Shown: one piece after another, positions 45,160 through 51,448 of the stretch | Layout of the letters: every line of letters begins with the position of its first letter | Numbering within the stretch: the first letter of the stretch is position 1 | DNA from: Myxococcota bacterium | Lineage (GTDB): Bacteria; Myxococcota_A; UBA9160; PR03 | DNA: 51,448 nt | Assembly: GCA_028284525.1 (NCBI GenBank) | Contig: JANQRO010000187.1 | Location: 1 to 51,448 of the forward strand | Reading direction: 5' to 3' | Made by a program: the position numbers and the translations under genes | Notes under the pieces: generated by a model | What the model was told of the DNA's origin: nothing | Seen by the model: the letters and a program-made list of their open reading frames with translations, nothing else | Database searches by the model: none

Positions 45160-46185
45160 CTAGACCAGGCCGTAGCGGATCAGGCTCTCGCCCATCTCGA
45201 CCACCATCTCCTCGATCCCGCGCGGTTTCCAGCCGAGGCGCTCCCGGATCTTCGAGGAGTCGATGTCCTGGCGGTTCCCGAGCTCGGGCAGCACCAGACG
45301 CGTGGTCTTGTCGAAGAGCGCGACGCCGCGGATCACGAAGTTCGGGAGCTTGCGGGTCGCGGCGCGGTAGCCGCGCTCGGCGAAGTGACGGTTCAGGATC
45401 TCGACGATCTCCTCCATCCACGTGTGCTCGCCCGCGCAGAGGAAGCGCTCGTTGGCCGCGCTCGGCGCCGTCATCGCGGCGACGTGGGCCGCGGCGACGT
45501 CGCGGACGTCGACGCACGCGTAGCCCAGACGCGGGATCCCCGGGAACTCCTTCGCCATGAACTTGCGCACCGCCTCCGAGGAGGTGGGCGGGGTGTCGGC
45601 GCTGAGAAGCGGCCCGAGGATCAGACCCGGGTTGATCACGGCGAACTCGAGACCGCGCTCGCGCGCGAAATCCCACGCCGCGCGTTCGGCGAGGGTCTTG
45701 CTCTTCTCGTAGGGGTTGAGCCCCTCGACTACCGACCAGTCGCTCTCGTCGAAGGTCTTGGACCCGTCGCGGGCGTGGCCGTAGACGACCGCGGCGAGCG
45801 ACGACGTCATCACGACCCGCTCGACCCCCGCGTCGGCGGCGGCGCGCAGCACGCGGAGCGCGCCCTCCCGCGCGGGAACGATCAGCTCGTCTTCGTGACG
45901 CGGGATCTCGGCGGGAATCGGCGAGGCGATGTGCTGGACGTAGCGGCACCCGCGGGTCGCCTCGTCCCAGCCCGCGTCGCTCCCGAGGTCCGCGACCGCC
46001 ACCTCGAAGCGGTCGGCGTGCTCGGTGTGGGCCGCCAGCGCTTCGCGGAGTGGCGCCTCGCGGCGCTCGGAGCGCACGGTTCCGCGAACGCGGTATCCGT
46101 CGCGCAGCAGGGCGAGGACCGTGTGGAGGCCCACGAAGCCGCCGGCGCCGGTCACCAGGACCGGGGTGTCGTCGTGTGTCGTCAT
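45160..46185 (-). CDS. NAD(P)-dependent epimerase/dehydratase, dihydroflavonol-reductase-like
   Basis: A 341-residue extended SDR. The cofactor motif is VTGAGGFVG, TSSLAAVVYG precedes catalytic YEKSKTLAER, and INPGLILGPLLSADTPP is typical of the dihydroflavonol-4-reductase/3-beta-hydroxysteroid-like group. It would reduce a ketone or oxidise a secondary alcohol. Its ATG 46185 overlaps the TetR stop in ATGA, so it is co-translated with its regulator and is likely under its control. Confidence 0.9.
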   Translation of the reverse strand: MTTHDDTPVLVTGAGGFVGLHTVLALLRDGYRVRGTVRSERREAPLREALAAHTEHADRFEVAVADLGSDAGWDEATRGCRYVQHIASPIPAEIPRHEDELIVPAREGALRVLRAAADAGVERVVMTSSLAAVVYGHARDGSKTFDESDWSVVEGLNPYEKSKTLAERAAWDFARERGLEFAVINPGLILGPLLSADTPPTSSEAVRKFMAKEFPGIPRLGYACVDVRDVAAAHVAAMTAPSAANERFLCAGEHTWMEEIVEILNRHFAERGYRAATRKLPNFVIRGVALFDKTTRLVLPELGNRQDIDSSKIRERLGWKPRGIEEMVVEMGESLIRYGLV

Positions 46186-46898
46186 CGGGAAGCGCCTTTC
46201 GGGGAGTTGGGATCGGGGAGGCCCCGACCGGGTTCGGGAGGTTCGATCTGGAGGTAGTCACACGCGGAGCGCAGCGCTTCGCGCGTGAACTCGGAATCGG
46301 AGCGCGCGGCGAGGCGTGTCGGCTCGCCGTGCTCGAGCCGGGCGCTGAGCATCGCGCTCAGCTGGTCGAGGACGAAGGCGACGGCGAGGGGCGGGTCCGG
46401 GTGGCCGATCTCGCTGCGGCGCGCCAGGAGCAGCTCTGTCAGGCGCTCCGCCAGCTCGATCCGGAATTCGGCGAGGTGGTCGCGGAGCGCGGCCTCGTGT
46501 CGCGCAATGGCCAGACCCGCGAGCTTGAAGGTGGGGCGCTCGCGCGCCACCTCTTGGGAGAACTCGAGATAGGCCCGGAGGATGTCGCCGACGGAGGCGC
46601 CCTCCCAACGCGCCGGGTCGACCGCGGCCCGGGTGGTCGCCCGCACCTCCTCCTCCATCCGCTGGAAGACCGCGTAGAGCAGGGTCTTCTTGTCGCGGAA
46701 GTGGTGGTAGAGCGCACCGACCGAGCACCCCGCCCCGGCCGCCACGTCGGCGACCGAGGTCGCTTCGACGCCCTTCTCCGCGAGCAGCGTCGCGGCGGAT
46801 TCCAAGAGTGATTCCTGGGTCTTGCGGCTTCGCGACTGCTGGCCCGCGCGGATCCACTGGAGGTCGCGAATCCAGGGACTCCGCGTCTCTTCGCCCAT
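46182..46898 (-). CDS. TetR-family transcriptional regulator
   Basis: A 238-residue repressor. The N-terminal HTH (residues about 26-72) reads ESLLESAATLLAEKGVEATSVADVAAGAGCSVGALYHHFRDKKTLLYAVF, a textbook TetR domain; the C-terminal ligand domain is unclassified. First gene of the operon with epimerase, P450 and SDR. A 28-base palindrome over its promoter is the expected operator, so it probably represses its own operon until a ligand, possibly the P450 substrate, binds. Confidence 0.93.
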   Translation of the reverse strand: MGEETRSPWIRDLQWIRAGQQSRSRKTQESLLESAATLLAEKGVEATSVADVAAGAGCSVGALYHHFRDKKTLLYAVFQRMEEEVRATTRAAVDPARWEGASVGDILRAYLEFSQEVARERPTFKLAGLAIARHEAALRDHLAEFRIELAERLTELLLARRSEIGHPDPPLAVAFVLDQLSAMLSARLEHGEPTRLAARSDSEFTREALRSACDYLQIEPPEPGRGLPDPNSPKGASR

Positions 46899-46923
46899 CT
46901 CGCCCTTCGCCCCCGTGCTCAGC

Positions 46924-46951
46924 GAACCGAATAGTAATTATGATTCGGTTC
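46924..46951. promoter_or_regulatory. TetR-type operator palindrome
   Basis: GAACCGAAT and ATTCGGTTC form a perfect 9-base inverted repeat with a 10-base AT-rich spacer. It covers the -10 hexamer and most of the promoter spacer of the TetR operon. Confidence 0.7.
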
Positions 46952-46959
46952 CCGTGCAA
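46931..46959 (-). promoter_or_regulatory. Sigma-70-type promoter of the TetR operon
   Basis: On the minus strand TTGCAC (46959-46954), 17 bases, then TACTAT (46936-46931), 32 bases upstream of the regulator ATG. It is the best -35/-10 pair in the window. Confidence 0.6.
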
Positions 46960-47036
46960 GACCCTTCCCTCAGCCGGTCTCGGCAGCGCTGGCGGCCCCG
47001 GCGCTCCCGGGTTGACCGGGGCCGGGGCTCCGCCGG

Positions 47037-48530
47037 CTAGCGCTGAATCACGCGGAGGTAGGCGACGAGGGCGTCGAGCCGGTCGGGGGCGCTCCAGAAC
47101 GCGCCCCAGCGCGGCATCTCGGGGGAGCGGTGGGCGCCGACGGGGTCGCGCCCGTCGATCAGAGATCGCACTTCGGCGCTCGGGAACTCGCCGCCCCGTC
47201 TCCCTTCGATGCGGGTGAGGTCCTTTGGCGGCGTCATCAAGGTGGGGGCCGCGGGGCCGTCGCCGGTCGCATCGGCACCGTGGCAGAAGGCGCAGTGGTC
47301 GGCGAAGAGACGCGCTCCGCGTTGGGCCAGATCGAGCTGGTCCGACGCGTCGAGGTCCACCGCGGCGCCGAGGTCCACGTCGTCGAGCGGCGTCATCCCC
47401 GCGAGCCGGCGCAAGCGCCGCAGCCGTTCTGCCTCGTCCGGCGGAAGACGCAACCCCCCGGATCCGGTGAATCCGGCGATCGTCTCCTCCTGCAGGATCG
47501 CGAAGGCCTCCCGCGACACCTCCGTCTCGGGGGCCAAGCGGATCGCGGTCTCCAGGTAGAGATCGGCGCGGGGCAGCCAGCCCGAAGGCCCGATGCCGAG
47601 CTCGGCCCGGCCCAGGAGGAGGTAGACCTCGGCCGCGTCCCTCGGGGAGTCCTGGGGTTCGGGGAGCAGGTCGGAGAGCTGCGCGGCCGCCACCAGATAC
47701 TCGATCAAGGAGCGGCGGTCGCCGGGGCTGCGACCCTCCACGTGGCCCGCGGCGAGGGCGGCGCGCGCCCGCTCGAGGGTCGTGCCCGCCAGGTCCTCGG
47801 GGCGGAGGGACGCCAAACGCTCGCGCCAGTGGTCGAGGTCCGAGCGGAGGGCGGTGGGGAGCGAGGGGCGCTCCAAGAGCGCGTTCACCAGAGTGGTGGC
47901 GCGCGCGGGATCGCGTTTTACCCGGAGCGCCACGCCCACGGCGTCGGCGAGGGGGCCGATCAACACCGAGGGCTCCTGGCCGGGGTCGCGAAAGACCGCC
48001 TCGTAGGTGTCGAGGGCCTCGCCGAACTGTCGGGTCGCGACCAGGGCAATCGCCCGCTCGAGGCGGTCGAGCTCCTGGAGCTGCGGCTCGCGCAAGAACC
48101 CGTCCGGCCAGGGAGAGTCGACGGCCGGTCGCAGGGTGTGGCACGCGACACAGTCGTCCACCAGCGACTCGACGTAGAACGCGGCGTTCTCGTTGCGTCC
48201 GCGTTCGAAGAGCTCGCGGGCCCGCTGGGCGTCGCGCGCCAGCGCCTGCCCGAAGAGCCGAGCGCCCGGGTCGAGCCCCGCGCCGTGTTCGTCGAGGGCG
48301 GCGGCGCGTGCTTCGAGCGCGCCCAGCGCGGCACGGATCTCGTCGGCGCGCGCCGGGTCGTCAAAGCGGTGTTGGACGGCTTCGGGGAGCAGCACCCGGA
48401 GCTGCGCGAAGATCTCACGCATCGCCGCCCGGGTGGCCTCGTCCGCCCCGGCGCGTTCCACGAGCGCCCACCCGGCAACGAGGAGGGCGATCGCCACCCC
48501 CGTCGCGATCCGTCGTCGCGTCTCCCCCAT
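47037..48530 (-). CDS. Diheme c-type cytochrome with helical repeat-like middle
   Basis: A 497-residue exported electron-transfer protein. The signal region is IATGVAIALLVAGWALVERAGA. The first haem site is CVACH (127-131) and the second CAFCH (413-417), with Met472 in SPEMPRWG as probable axial ligand of the C-terminal cytochrome c domain. Between them lie alpha-helical, Leu/Ala-rich segments resembling TPR repeats. The first site lies in a helical cytochrome-c'-like context (upstream HRFDDPARADEIRAALGAL). Partner unknown. Sequence after the stop can form GC-rich stems (GGCCCCGG/CCGGGGCC at 46994-47023) of possible terminator value. Confidence 0.85.
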   Translation of the reverse strand: MGETRRRIATGVAIALLVAGWALVERAGADEATRAAMREIFAQLRVLLPEAVQHRFDDPARADEIRAALGALEARAAALDEHGAGLDPGARLFGQALARDAQRARELFERGRNENAAFYVESLVDDCVACHTLRPAVDSPWPDGFLREPQLQELDRLERAIALVATRQFGEALDTYEAVFRDPGQEPSVLIGPLADAVGVALRVKRDPARATTLVNALLERPSLPTALRSDLDHWRERLASLRPEDLAGTTLERARAALAAGHVEGRSPGDRRSLIEYLVAAAQLSDLLPEPQDSPRDAAEVYLLLGRAELGIGPSGWLPRADLYLETAIRLAPETEVSREAFAILQEETIAGFTGSGGLRLPPDEAERLRRLRRLAGMTPLDDVDLGAAVDLDASDQLDLAQRGARLFADHCAFCHGADATGDGPAAPTLMTPPKDLTRIEGRRGGEFPSAEVRSLIDGRDPVGAHRSPEMPRWGAFWSAPDRLDALVAYLRVIQR

Positions 48531-48548
48531 CGGCCTGTCTCCTCGACC

Positions 48549-49001
48549 CTAGTCCGCGTCGCGCCGGAGCTGTGCCCGGAGCTCTTCGCTCGCCATCAGC
48601 TCGACGAAGTTCGATTCGGTGAGGATGCCGACCAGCCGTCCGTCCTCGAGGACGGGAAGACACCCGATCTTGTACTCGATCATCCGCTCGGCGGCCTCGG
48701 TCACCGTGGTGTCCGGGGTCACCCACATCGGGTCGGGCGTCATCACCGATCCGACCAGGACGGCGTCCAGGGCCGCTTCGGCGGCGTCGTCGTCGATCCC
48801 GAGCTTGCGGGCGAGGCCACTCCGGAACAGATCGCGTTGGGTGACGACGCCCACGAGCTCGTTGCTGTGGGACGCGAGCACCGGGAGGTGCCGGATCCGA
48901 TTCATCCCCATCAGGTCGTCGGCGACGCGAAGCACCTCGTCGGAGCGGAGGAACTCGGGAGCGGTCGTCATCAGGCTGCGCACGCGAAACACGGAGAACA
49001 T
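48549..49001 (-). CDS. CBS-domain-pair protein
   Basis: A 150-residue protein consisting of two CBS motifs: VRSLMTTAPEFLRSDEVLRVADDLMG ... LVGVVTQRDLFR and VGSVMTPDPMWVTPDTTVTEAAERMIEYKIGCLPVLEDGRLVGILTESNFVELM. It probably binds adenine nucleotides as a dimer; target unknown. ATG 49001 has AGGAGG 6 bases upstream, one of the best ribosome sites here. It is upstream of the cytochrome gene by 18 bases, same strand, so they may be co-expressed. Its second CBS is very similar to that of the protein at 3285. Confidence 0.92.
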   Translation of the reverse strand: MFSVFRVRSLMTTAPEFLRSDEVLRVADDLMGMNRIRHLPVLASHSNELVGVVTQRDLFRSGLARKLGIDDDAAEAALDAVLVGSVMTPDPMWVTPDTTVTEAAERMIEYKIGCLPVLEDGRLVGILTESNFVELMASEELRAQLRRDAD

Positions 49002-49071
49002 CGAGACCTCCTGCCCTCTGGAGACAGCTTGTGCCCTGGCTCGGGGGCGTCAAGGGGAAGCGGACGCTTTG

Positions 49072-49563
49072 TCAGCGTCCCGGGTTCTCGGTGCTTTCCC
49101 AATAGACGGTGCTGGTCTGGTGCAGTACTTCGCTGTCGATGAACTCGACGAAACGCGCGCCAAAGGTGTCGCGGTAGTCGGCCCAGCCGGGGGCGAAGAG
49201 CGCAAAGGTCCGGCGCATACGCTCGACCCGGCTGTCCCAGAGATCTTCCTCGACATCGCCCCGCTCGTGGGCGTAGAAGAGCGTCTCGTAGTAGTTCACG
49301 ACCGCCGCGAGACGCAGACCGATCAGTCGCCGCTCGGTGGGATCGAGGGTCTCCCAGTCGCCCACGGCGCGGCCCGCCATCTCGATCTCCTGGCTGCTCA
49401 TGTTCATGCCGAGCTCCGACGAGATCCGCGAGGTCTCCTGGTGGACCTGCGCGCTCGCCAGACGGTTGGACACGTTCACCTGGGCGGCCAGGTAGATCAG
49501 GGTCGCCAGCACCCCGAGCCCGCCGACCAGCTCTCCAATCGCTCCCACTTCGCCGATCGTCAT
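49072..49563 (-). CDS. Membrane-anchored protein of unknown function
   Basis: A 163-residue protein with one N-terminal hydrophobic segment (GELVGGLGVLATLIYLAAQV), a short linker with QETSRISSE, then a soluble helical domain with YYETLFYAHERGDVEEDLWDSR and WADYRDTFG. The opening AIGELxGxxxVxxxLIYLAxQV is a recurring pattern in uncharacterised bacterial proteins. No catalytic motif. ATG 49563 has GGGAGAA upstream. It is followed by the CBS gene on the same strand. Confidence 0.75.
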   Translation of the reverse strand: MTIGEVGAIGELVGGLGVLATLIYLAAQVNVSNRLASAQVHQETSRISSELGMNMSSQEIEMAGRAVGDWETLDPTERRLIGLRLAAVVNYYETLFYAHERGDVEEDLWDSRVERMRRTFALFAPGWADYRDTFGARFVEFIDSEVLHQTSTVYWESTENPGR

Positions 49564-49632
49564 GTCGTTCTCCCTTCGGCGGGGAGCCTATCAGGCATCC
49601 CTTGCGCGACCCGTGCGCGCGGCGGGGCGTGC

Positions 49633-49638
49633 GATACT
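49633..49638 (+). promoter_or_regulatory. -10-like element GATACT before the DUF1330 gene
   Basis: GATACT is 48 bases upstream of the DUF1330 ATG, which itself has AGGAGG. Confidence 0.35.
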
Positions 49639-49686
49639 CGGGCGGCTCCAGTCGCCCGCAGCGACCCCACCCAGGAGGCGCCCCGT

Positions 49687-49992
49687 ATGCCCGCTTACTT
49701 CATCCTCACCCAGACCGTCACCGATCTCGATCGCTACATGAAGGAGTACGTGCCGGGGGTGCTGCCCTTCCTCGCCAAGTACCAGGGCGAAGTGCTCGCC
49801 GCCGACTTCGACGCCGAGGTGCTGGAGGGCACCCCGGCCCAGGGCGCCGTCGTGATCCGCTTCCCCTCCGATCAGGCCATCCGCGACTTCCTGGCCGACC
49901 CGGAGTATCAGGAGCTCAAACAGCTGCGCTTCTCGATCACCACGAACGCGTCCGCGCAGCTCGCCCCCGAGTTCACGATGCCCGGCCCGTAG
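49687..49992 (+). CDS. DUF1330 family protein
   Basis: A 101-residue ferredoxin-like-fold (dimeric alpha-beta barrel) protein. MPAYFILTQTVTDLDRYMKEYVPGVLPFLAKYQGEVLAAD, then EVLEGTPAQGAVVIRFPSDQAIRDFLADPEYQELKQLR, is the DUF1330 pattern. No enzyme role is established that I can name. ATG 49687 has AGGAGG 9 bases upstream. It converges on the M48 protease gene with a tandem repeat array in between. Confidence 0.9.
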   Translation: MPAYFILTQTVTDLDRYMKEYVPGVLPFLAKYQGEVLAADFDAEVLEGTPAQGAVVIRFPSDQAIRDFLADPEYQELKQLRFSITTNASAQLAPEFTMPGP

Positions 49993-50000
49993 CGGGCGTC

Positions 50001-50144
50001 GCCGCGCCCGGGCCGTCGGCCGATGCCGGAGCGCTAGCCGCGCCCGGGCCGTCGGCCGATGCGGGAGCGCCAGCCGCGCCCGGGCCGTCGGACGATGCGG
50101 GAGCGCCAGCCGCGCCCGGGCCGTCGGACGATGCGGGAGCGCTA
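50001..50144. repeat. Four tandem copies of a 36-bp GC-rich repeat
   Basis: Units are 50001-50036, 50037-50072, 50073-50108 and 50109-50144, differing at only a few positions. Each contains CGCGCCCGGGCCGTCGG and ends GAGCGCTA or GAGCGCCA. The last unit ends with the stop codon of the leftward M48 gene. Lying between convergent genes, the array may act in termination; 36 bases is 12 codons, so copy changes would keep frame. Confidence 0.9.
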
Positions 50145-51448
50145 GCGCGGGGTGTACACCTCGCGGATGGCGAGCTTGATCGGATGCCCGGGGTCGAGGG
50201 GGGTGTCGGGGGCGAGACCGTTGGCGATGGCGGTCTGCTCGATGCTCCAGATCGTGCCGCGGCGCGTGGCCAGCTCGCCGAGGAGCTCGCCGGCTTCGCC
50301 CGCGGCGACACGCAGCCGTCCCTCGGTCACCAGACGACGCTCGTCGGCGCGGAGCCGCCGGAAGCTCTCCGCCGCCCCGCGAAATCGGGGCTCCATCGCC
50401 GAGCGCTGACTGCGCGGGGTCGAGCCGACGAATTGGAACACGTGCCCGCCGTGGGCGATCCAGTAGACGGTGAGCGAAGTGCGGCTCAGCACGCCGCCGG
50501 TCTCGGCGCGGGCGCGCAGCGCCGGGGCACCGCCGATCTCGAGCGCCGTCGGCACGCCGTCGAGACGGATCTCGCTCTGCTCGGAGAACTGGGCGGCCCC
50601 GGCCCGGGGGTCGTCGCCCTGAGCGACGACCTGGAGGATCGCGGCGCTCTTGGAATCGGCAGCGACGGCACCGACCACGGTGCTGCCGTTGGCGGTCCGC
50701 CACCCCGCCGGGAACGCGAGGCTGAAGTCGAGGTCGCGGTGCAGGAAGCGCTCCTCGACGAAGACGCCCTCGGCGCCGCTGCGGCCCACCAGCAGACCTT
50801 CGAGCTCCCCGAGGAATTCGCGGCGCGTGCCGGCGAGGGGATCGGCGGCGGCGCGGGTCAGCGCGGCGGCGGTCCGCGCCGTCGTGCGCGCGCGCTCGGG
50901 GCTCGTGGGATGGGTGGCGAAGAAGCTCTGGCGGTCGGGGTCTTCGCCGTAGAACGCCGACTCGCGGGCGAGGGTCTCCATCGTGGCGGTCATGGCCGCC
51001 GGATCCCATCCGGCTTCGGCGGCGAGGGTCTGCCCGACGCGATCGGCCTCGTTCTCCTGGCTGCGGCTGTACGCCGAGAGCACCAGGGCGCCCGGCGCGC
51101 GACCCACCGCCGCGACGGCGCCCCCGAGCTCGGGGCTCACGACGCCGACCGCCGCGGCGCCAATTCCGGTGGCGATCTGGACCGGGAGCAGCGGCACCCG
51201 CCGCGCCCGCTGTTTCTGGTGGTGGCGCGACACCACGTGACCCACCTCGTGGGCCAGGACGTTGGCGAGCTCGTCCTCGCTGTTCAGCAACGCCAGCATG
51301 CCCCGGGAGATGAACACCTCACCGCCCTCGAGGGCGAAGGCGTTGGGCTCCACCATGTCGACGACGAAGAAGCGGAGCGTCTTGGGGGTGTCGGCGAGAG
51401 CCGCGATTCTCTCGCCCACGGCGCGCACGTAGCGGACCGTGCGGCCGT
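50142..51448 (-). CDS. M48-family zinc metalloprotease (partial, N-terminus beyond window)
   Basis: The C-terminal 434 or so residues of a periplasmic BepA/YfgC-like or COG4784-like metalloprotease. The zinc motif is HEVGHVVSRHH, and the third ligand Glu is in SQENEADRVG. The segment FFATHPTSPERA follows. A second domain (FSLAFPAGWRTANGS ... GHVFQFVG) and a C-terminal LysM-like stretch (LRVAAGEAGELLGELATRRGTIWSIE) complete it. The frame is open to the right edge (RTVRYVRAVGERIAALAD is typical of the pre-catalytic helix), so the start is outside. It ends at TAG inside the last tandem repeat unit. Confidence 0.9.
   Translation of the reverse strand, partial: GRTVRYVRAVGERIAALADTPKTLRFFVVDMVEPNAFALEGGEVFISRGMLALLNSEDELANVLAHEVGHVVSRHHQKQRARRVPLLPVQIATGIGAAAVGVVSPELGGAVAAVGRAPGALVLSAYSRSQENEADRVGQTLAAEAGWDPAAMTATMETLARESAFYGEDPDRQSFFATHPTSPERARTTARTAAALTRAAADPLAGTRREFLGELEGLLVGRSGAEGVFVEERFLHRDLDFSLAFPAGWRTANGSTVVGAVAADSKSAAILQVVAQGDDPRAGAAQFSEQSEIRLDGVPTALEIGGAPALRARAETGGVLSRTSLTVYWIAHGGHVFQFVGSTPRSQRSAMEPRFRGAAESFRRLRADERRLVTEGRLRVAAGEAGELLGELATRRGTIWSIEQTAIANGLAPDTPLDPGHPIKLAIREVYTPR

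Noticed and set aside
50001-50144. CRISPR array
   Set aside because: The 36-base units abut directly with no unique spacers, and no cas gene is nearby.

Overview
The window is a strongly GC-rich bacterial segment of metabolic and catabolic genes with 46 recognisable protein genes plus one doubtful mini-ORF, one tRNA, no rRNA, no transposase or integrase and no CRISPR array. Outer-membrane-type exported proteins (DUF1329, a VC2662/LA_2272-like repeat protein) and c-type cytochrome indicate a Gram-negative cell. The mix of cytochrome P450s, luciferase-like and deazaflavin-type oxidoreductases, CaiB/BaiF CoA-transferase, SDRs and Ltp2/DUF35/MaoC genes resembles high-GC members of the former Deltaproteobacteria (Myxococcota or Binatia-like lineages). 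That placement is inference from gene content only. GTG and TTG starts are frequent, and many same-strand neighbours overlap by 4 bases (ATGA, GTGA, TTGA).

Layout. 1-6.9 kb: an FAD/NAD(P) oxidoreductase cut by the left edge, a PaiB-like plus haloalkane dehalogenase reading frame, a CBS protein, then a minus-strand group of old-yellow-enzyme, SnoaL-like protein and CoA-transferase. 6.9 kb: tRNA with CAU anticodon, best read as tRNA-Ile2. 7.2-7.8 kb: glutathione S-transferase. 8.0-16.2 kb: a tightly packed seven-gene minus-strand operon encoding a three-subunit molybdenum hydroxylase, an LLM oxidoreductase, a HyuA-type hydantoinase/oxoprolinase, a DUF917 protein and a 6-oxocamphor-hydrolase-like retro-Claisenase. 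16.5-23 kb: a membrane-anchored left-handed beta-helix protein with an alpha/beta hydrolase, a methyltransferase with a membrane protein, small ORFs, and two exported proteins. 23-25.3 kb: two SDRs flanking a cupin.

25.3-31 kb: a homoprotocatechuate (4-hydroxyphenylacetate) meta-cleavage cluster: hpaE and hpaF leftward, hpaG, hpaR, hpaD and hpaB rightward, with a palindromic AT-rich candidate HpaR operator. 31-43 kb: SDR, D-aminoacylase-type amidohydrolase, P450, DDN-like protein, LLM oxidoreductase, VOC protein, Baeyer-Villiger-type monooxygenase, a second cupin paralogue, epoxide hydrolase, and a thiolase-DUF35-MaoC operon resembling acyl-CoA side-chain retro-aldol systems. 43-46.9 kb: an SDR-P450-epimerase-TetR operon with a near-ideal palindromic operator lying over its promoter. 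47-51.4 kb: a diheme cytochrome c, CBS protein, uncharacterised membrane-anchored protein, DUF1330 protein, a 4 x 36-bp tandem repeat, and an M48 metalloprotease cut by the right edge.

The strongest candidate for an undescribed system is the seven-gene operon at 7971-16215: hydroxylate a ring, cleave a cyclic amide or imide, and hydrolyse a cyclic beta-diketone. All family calls were made by eye from motifs and remembered family sequences; no search was run.
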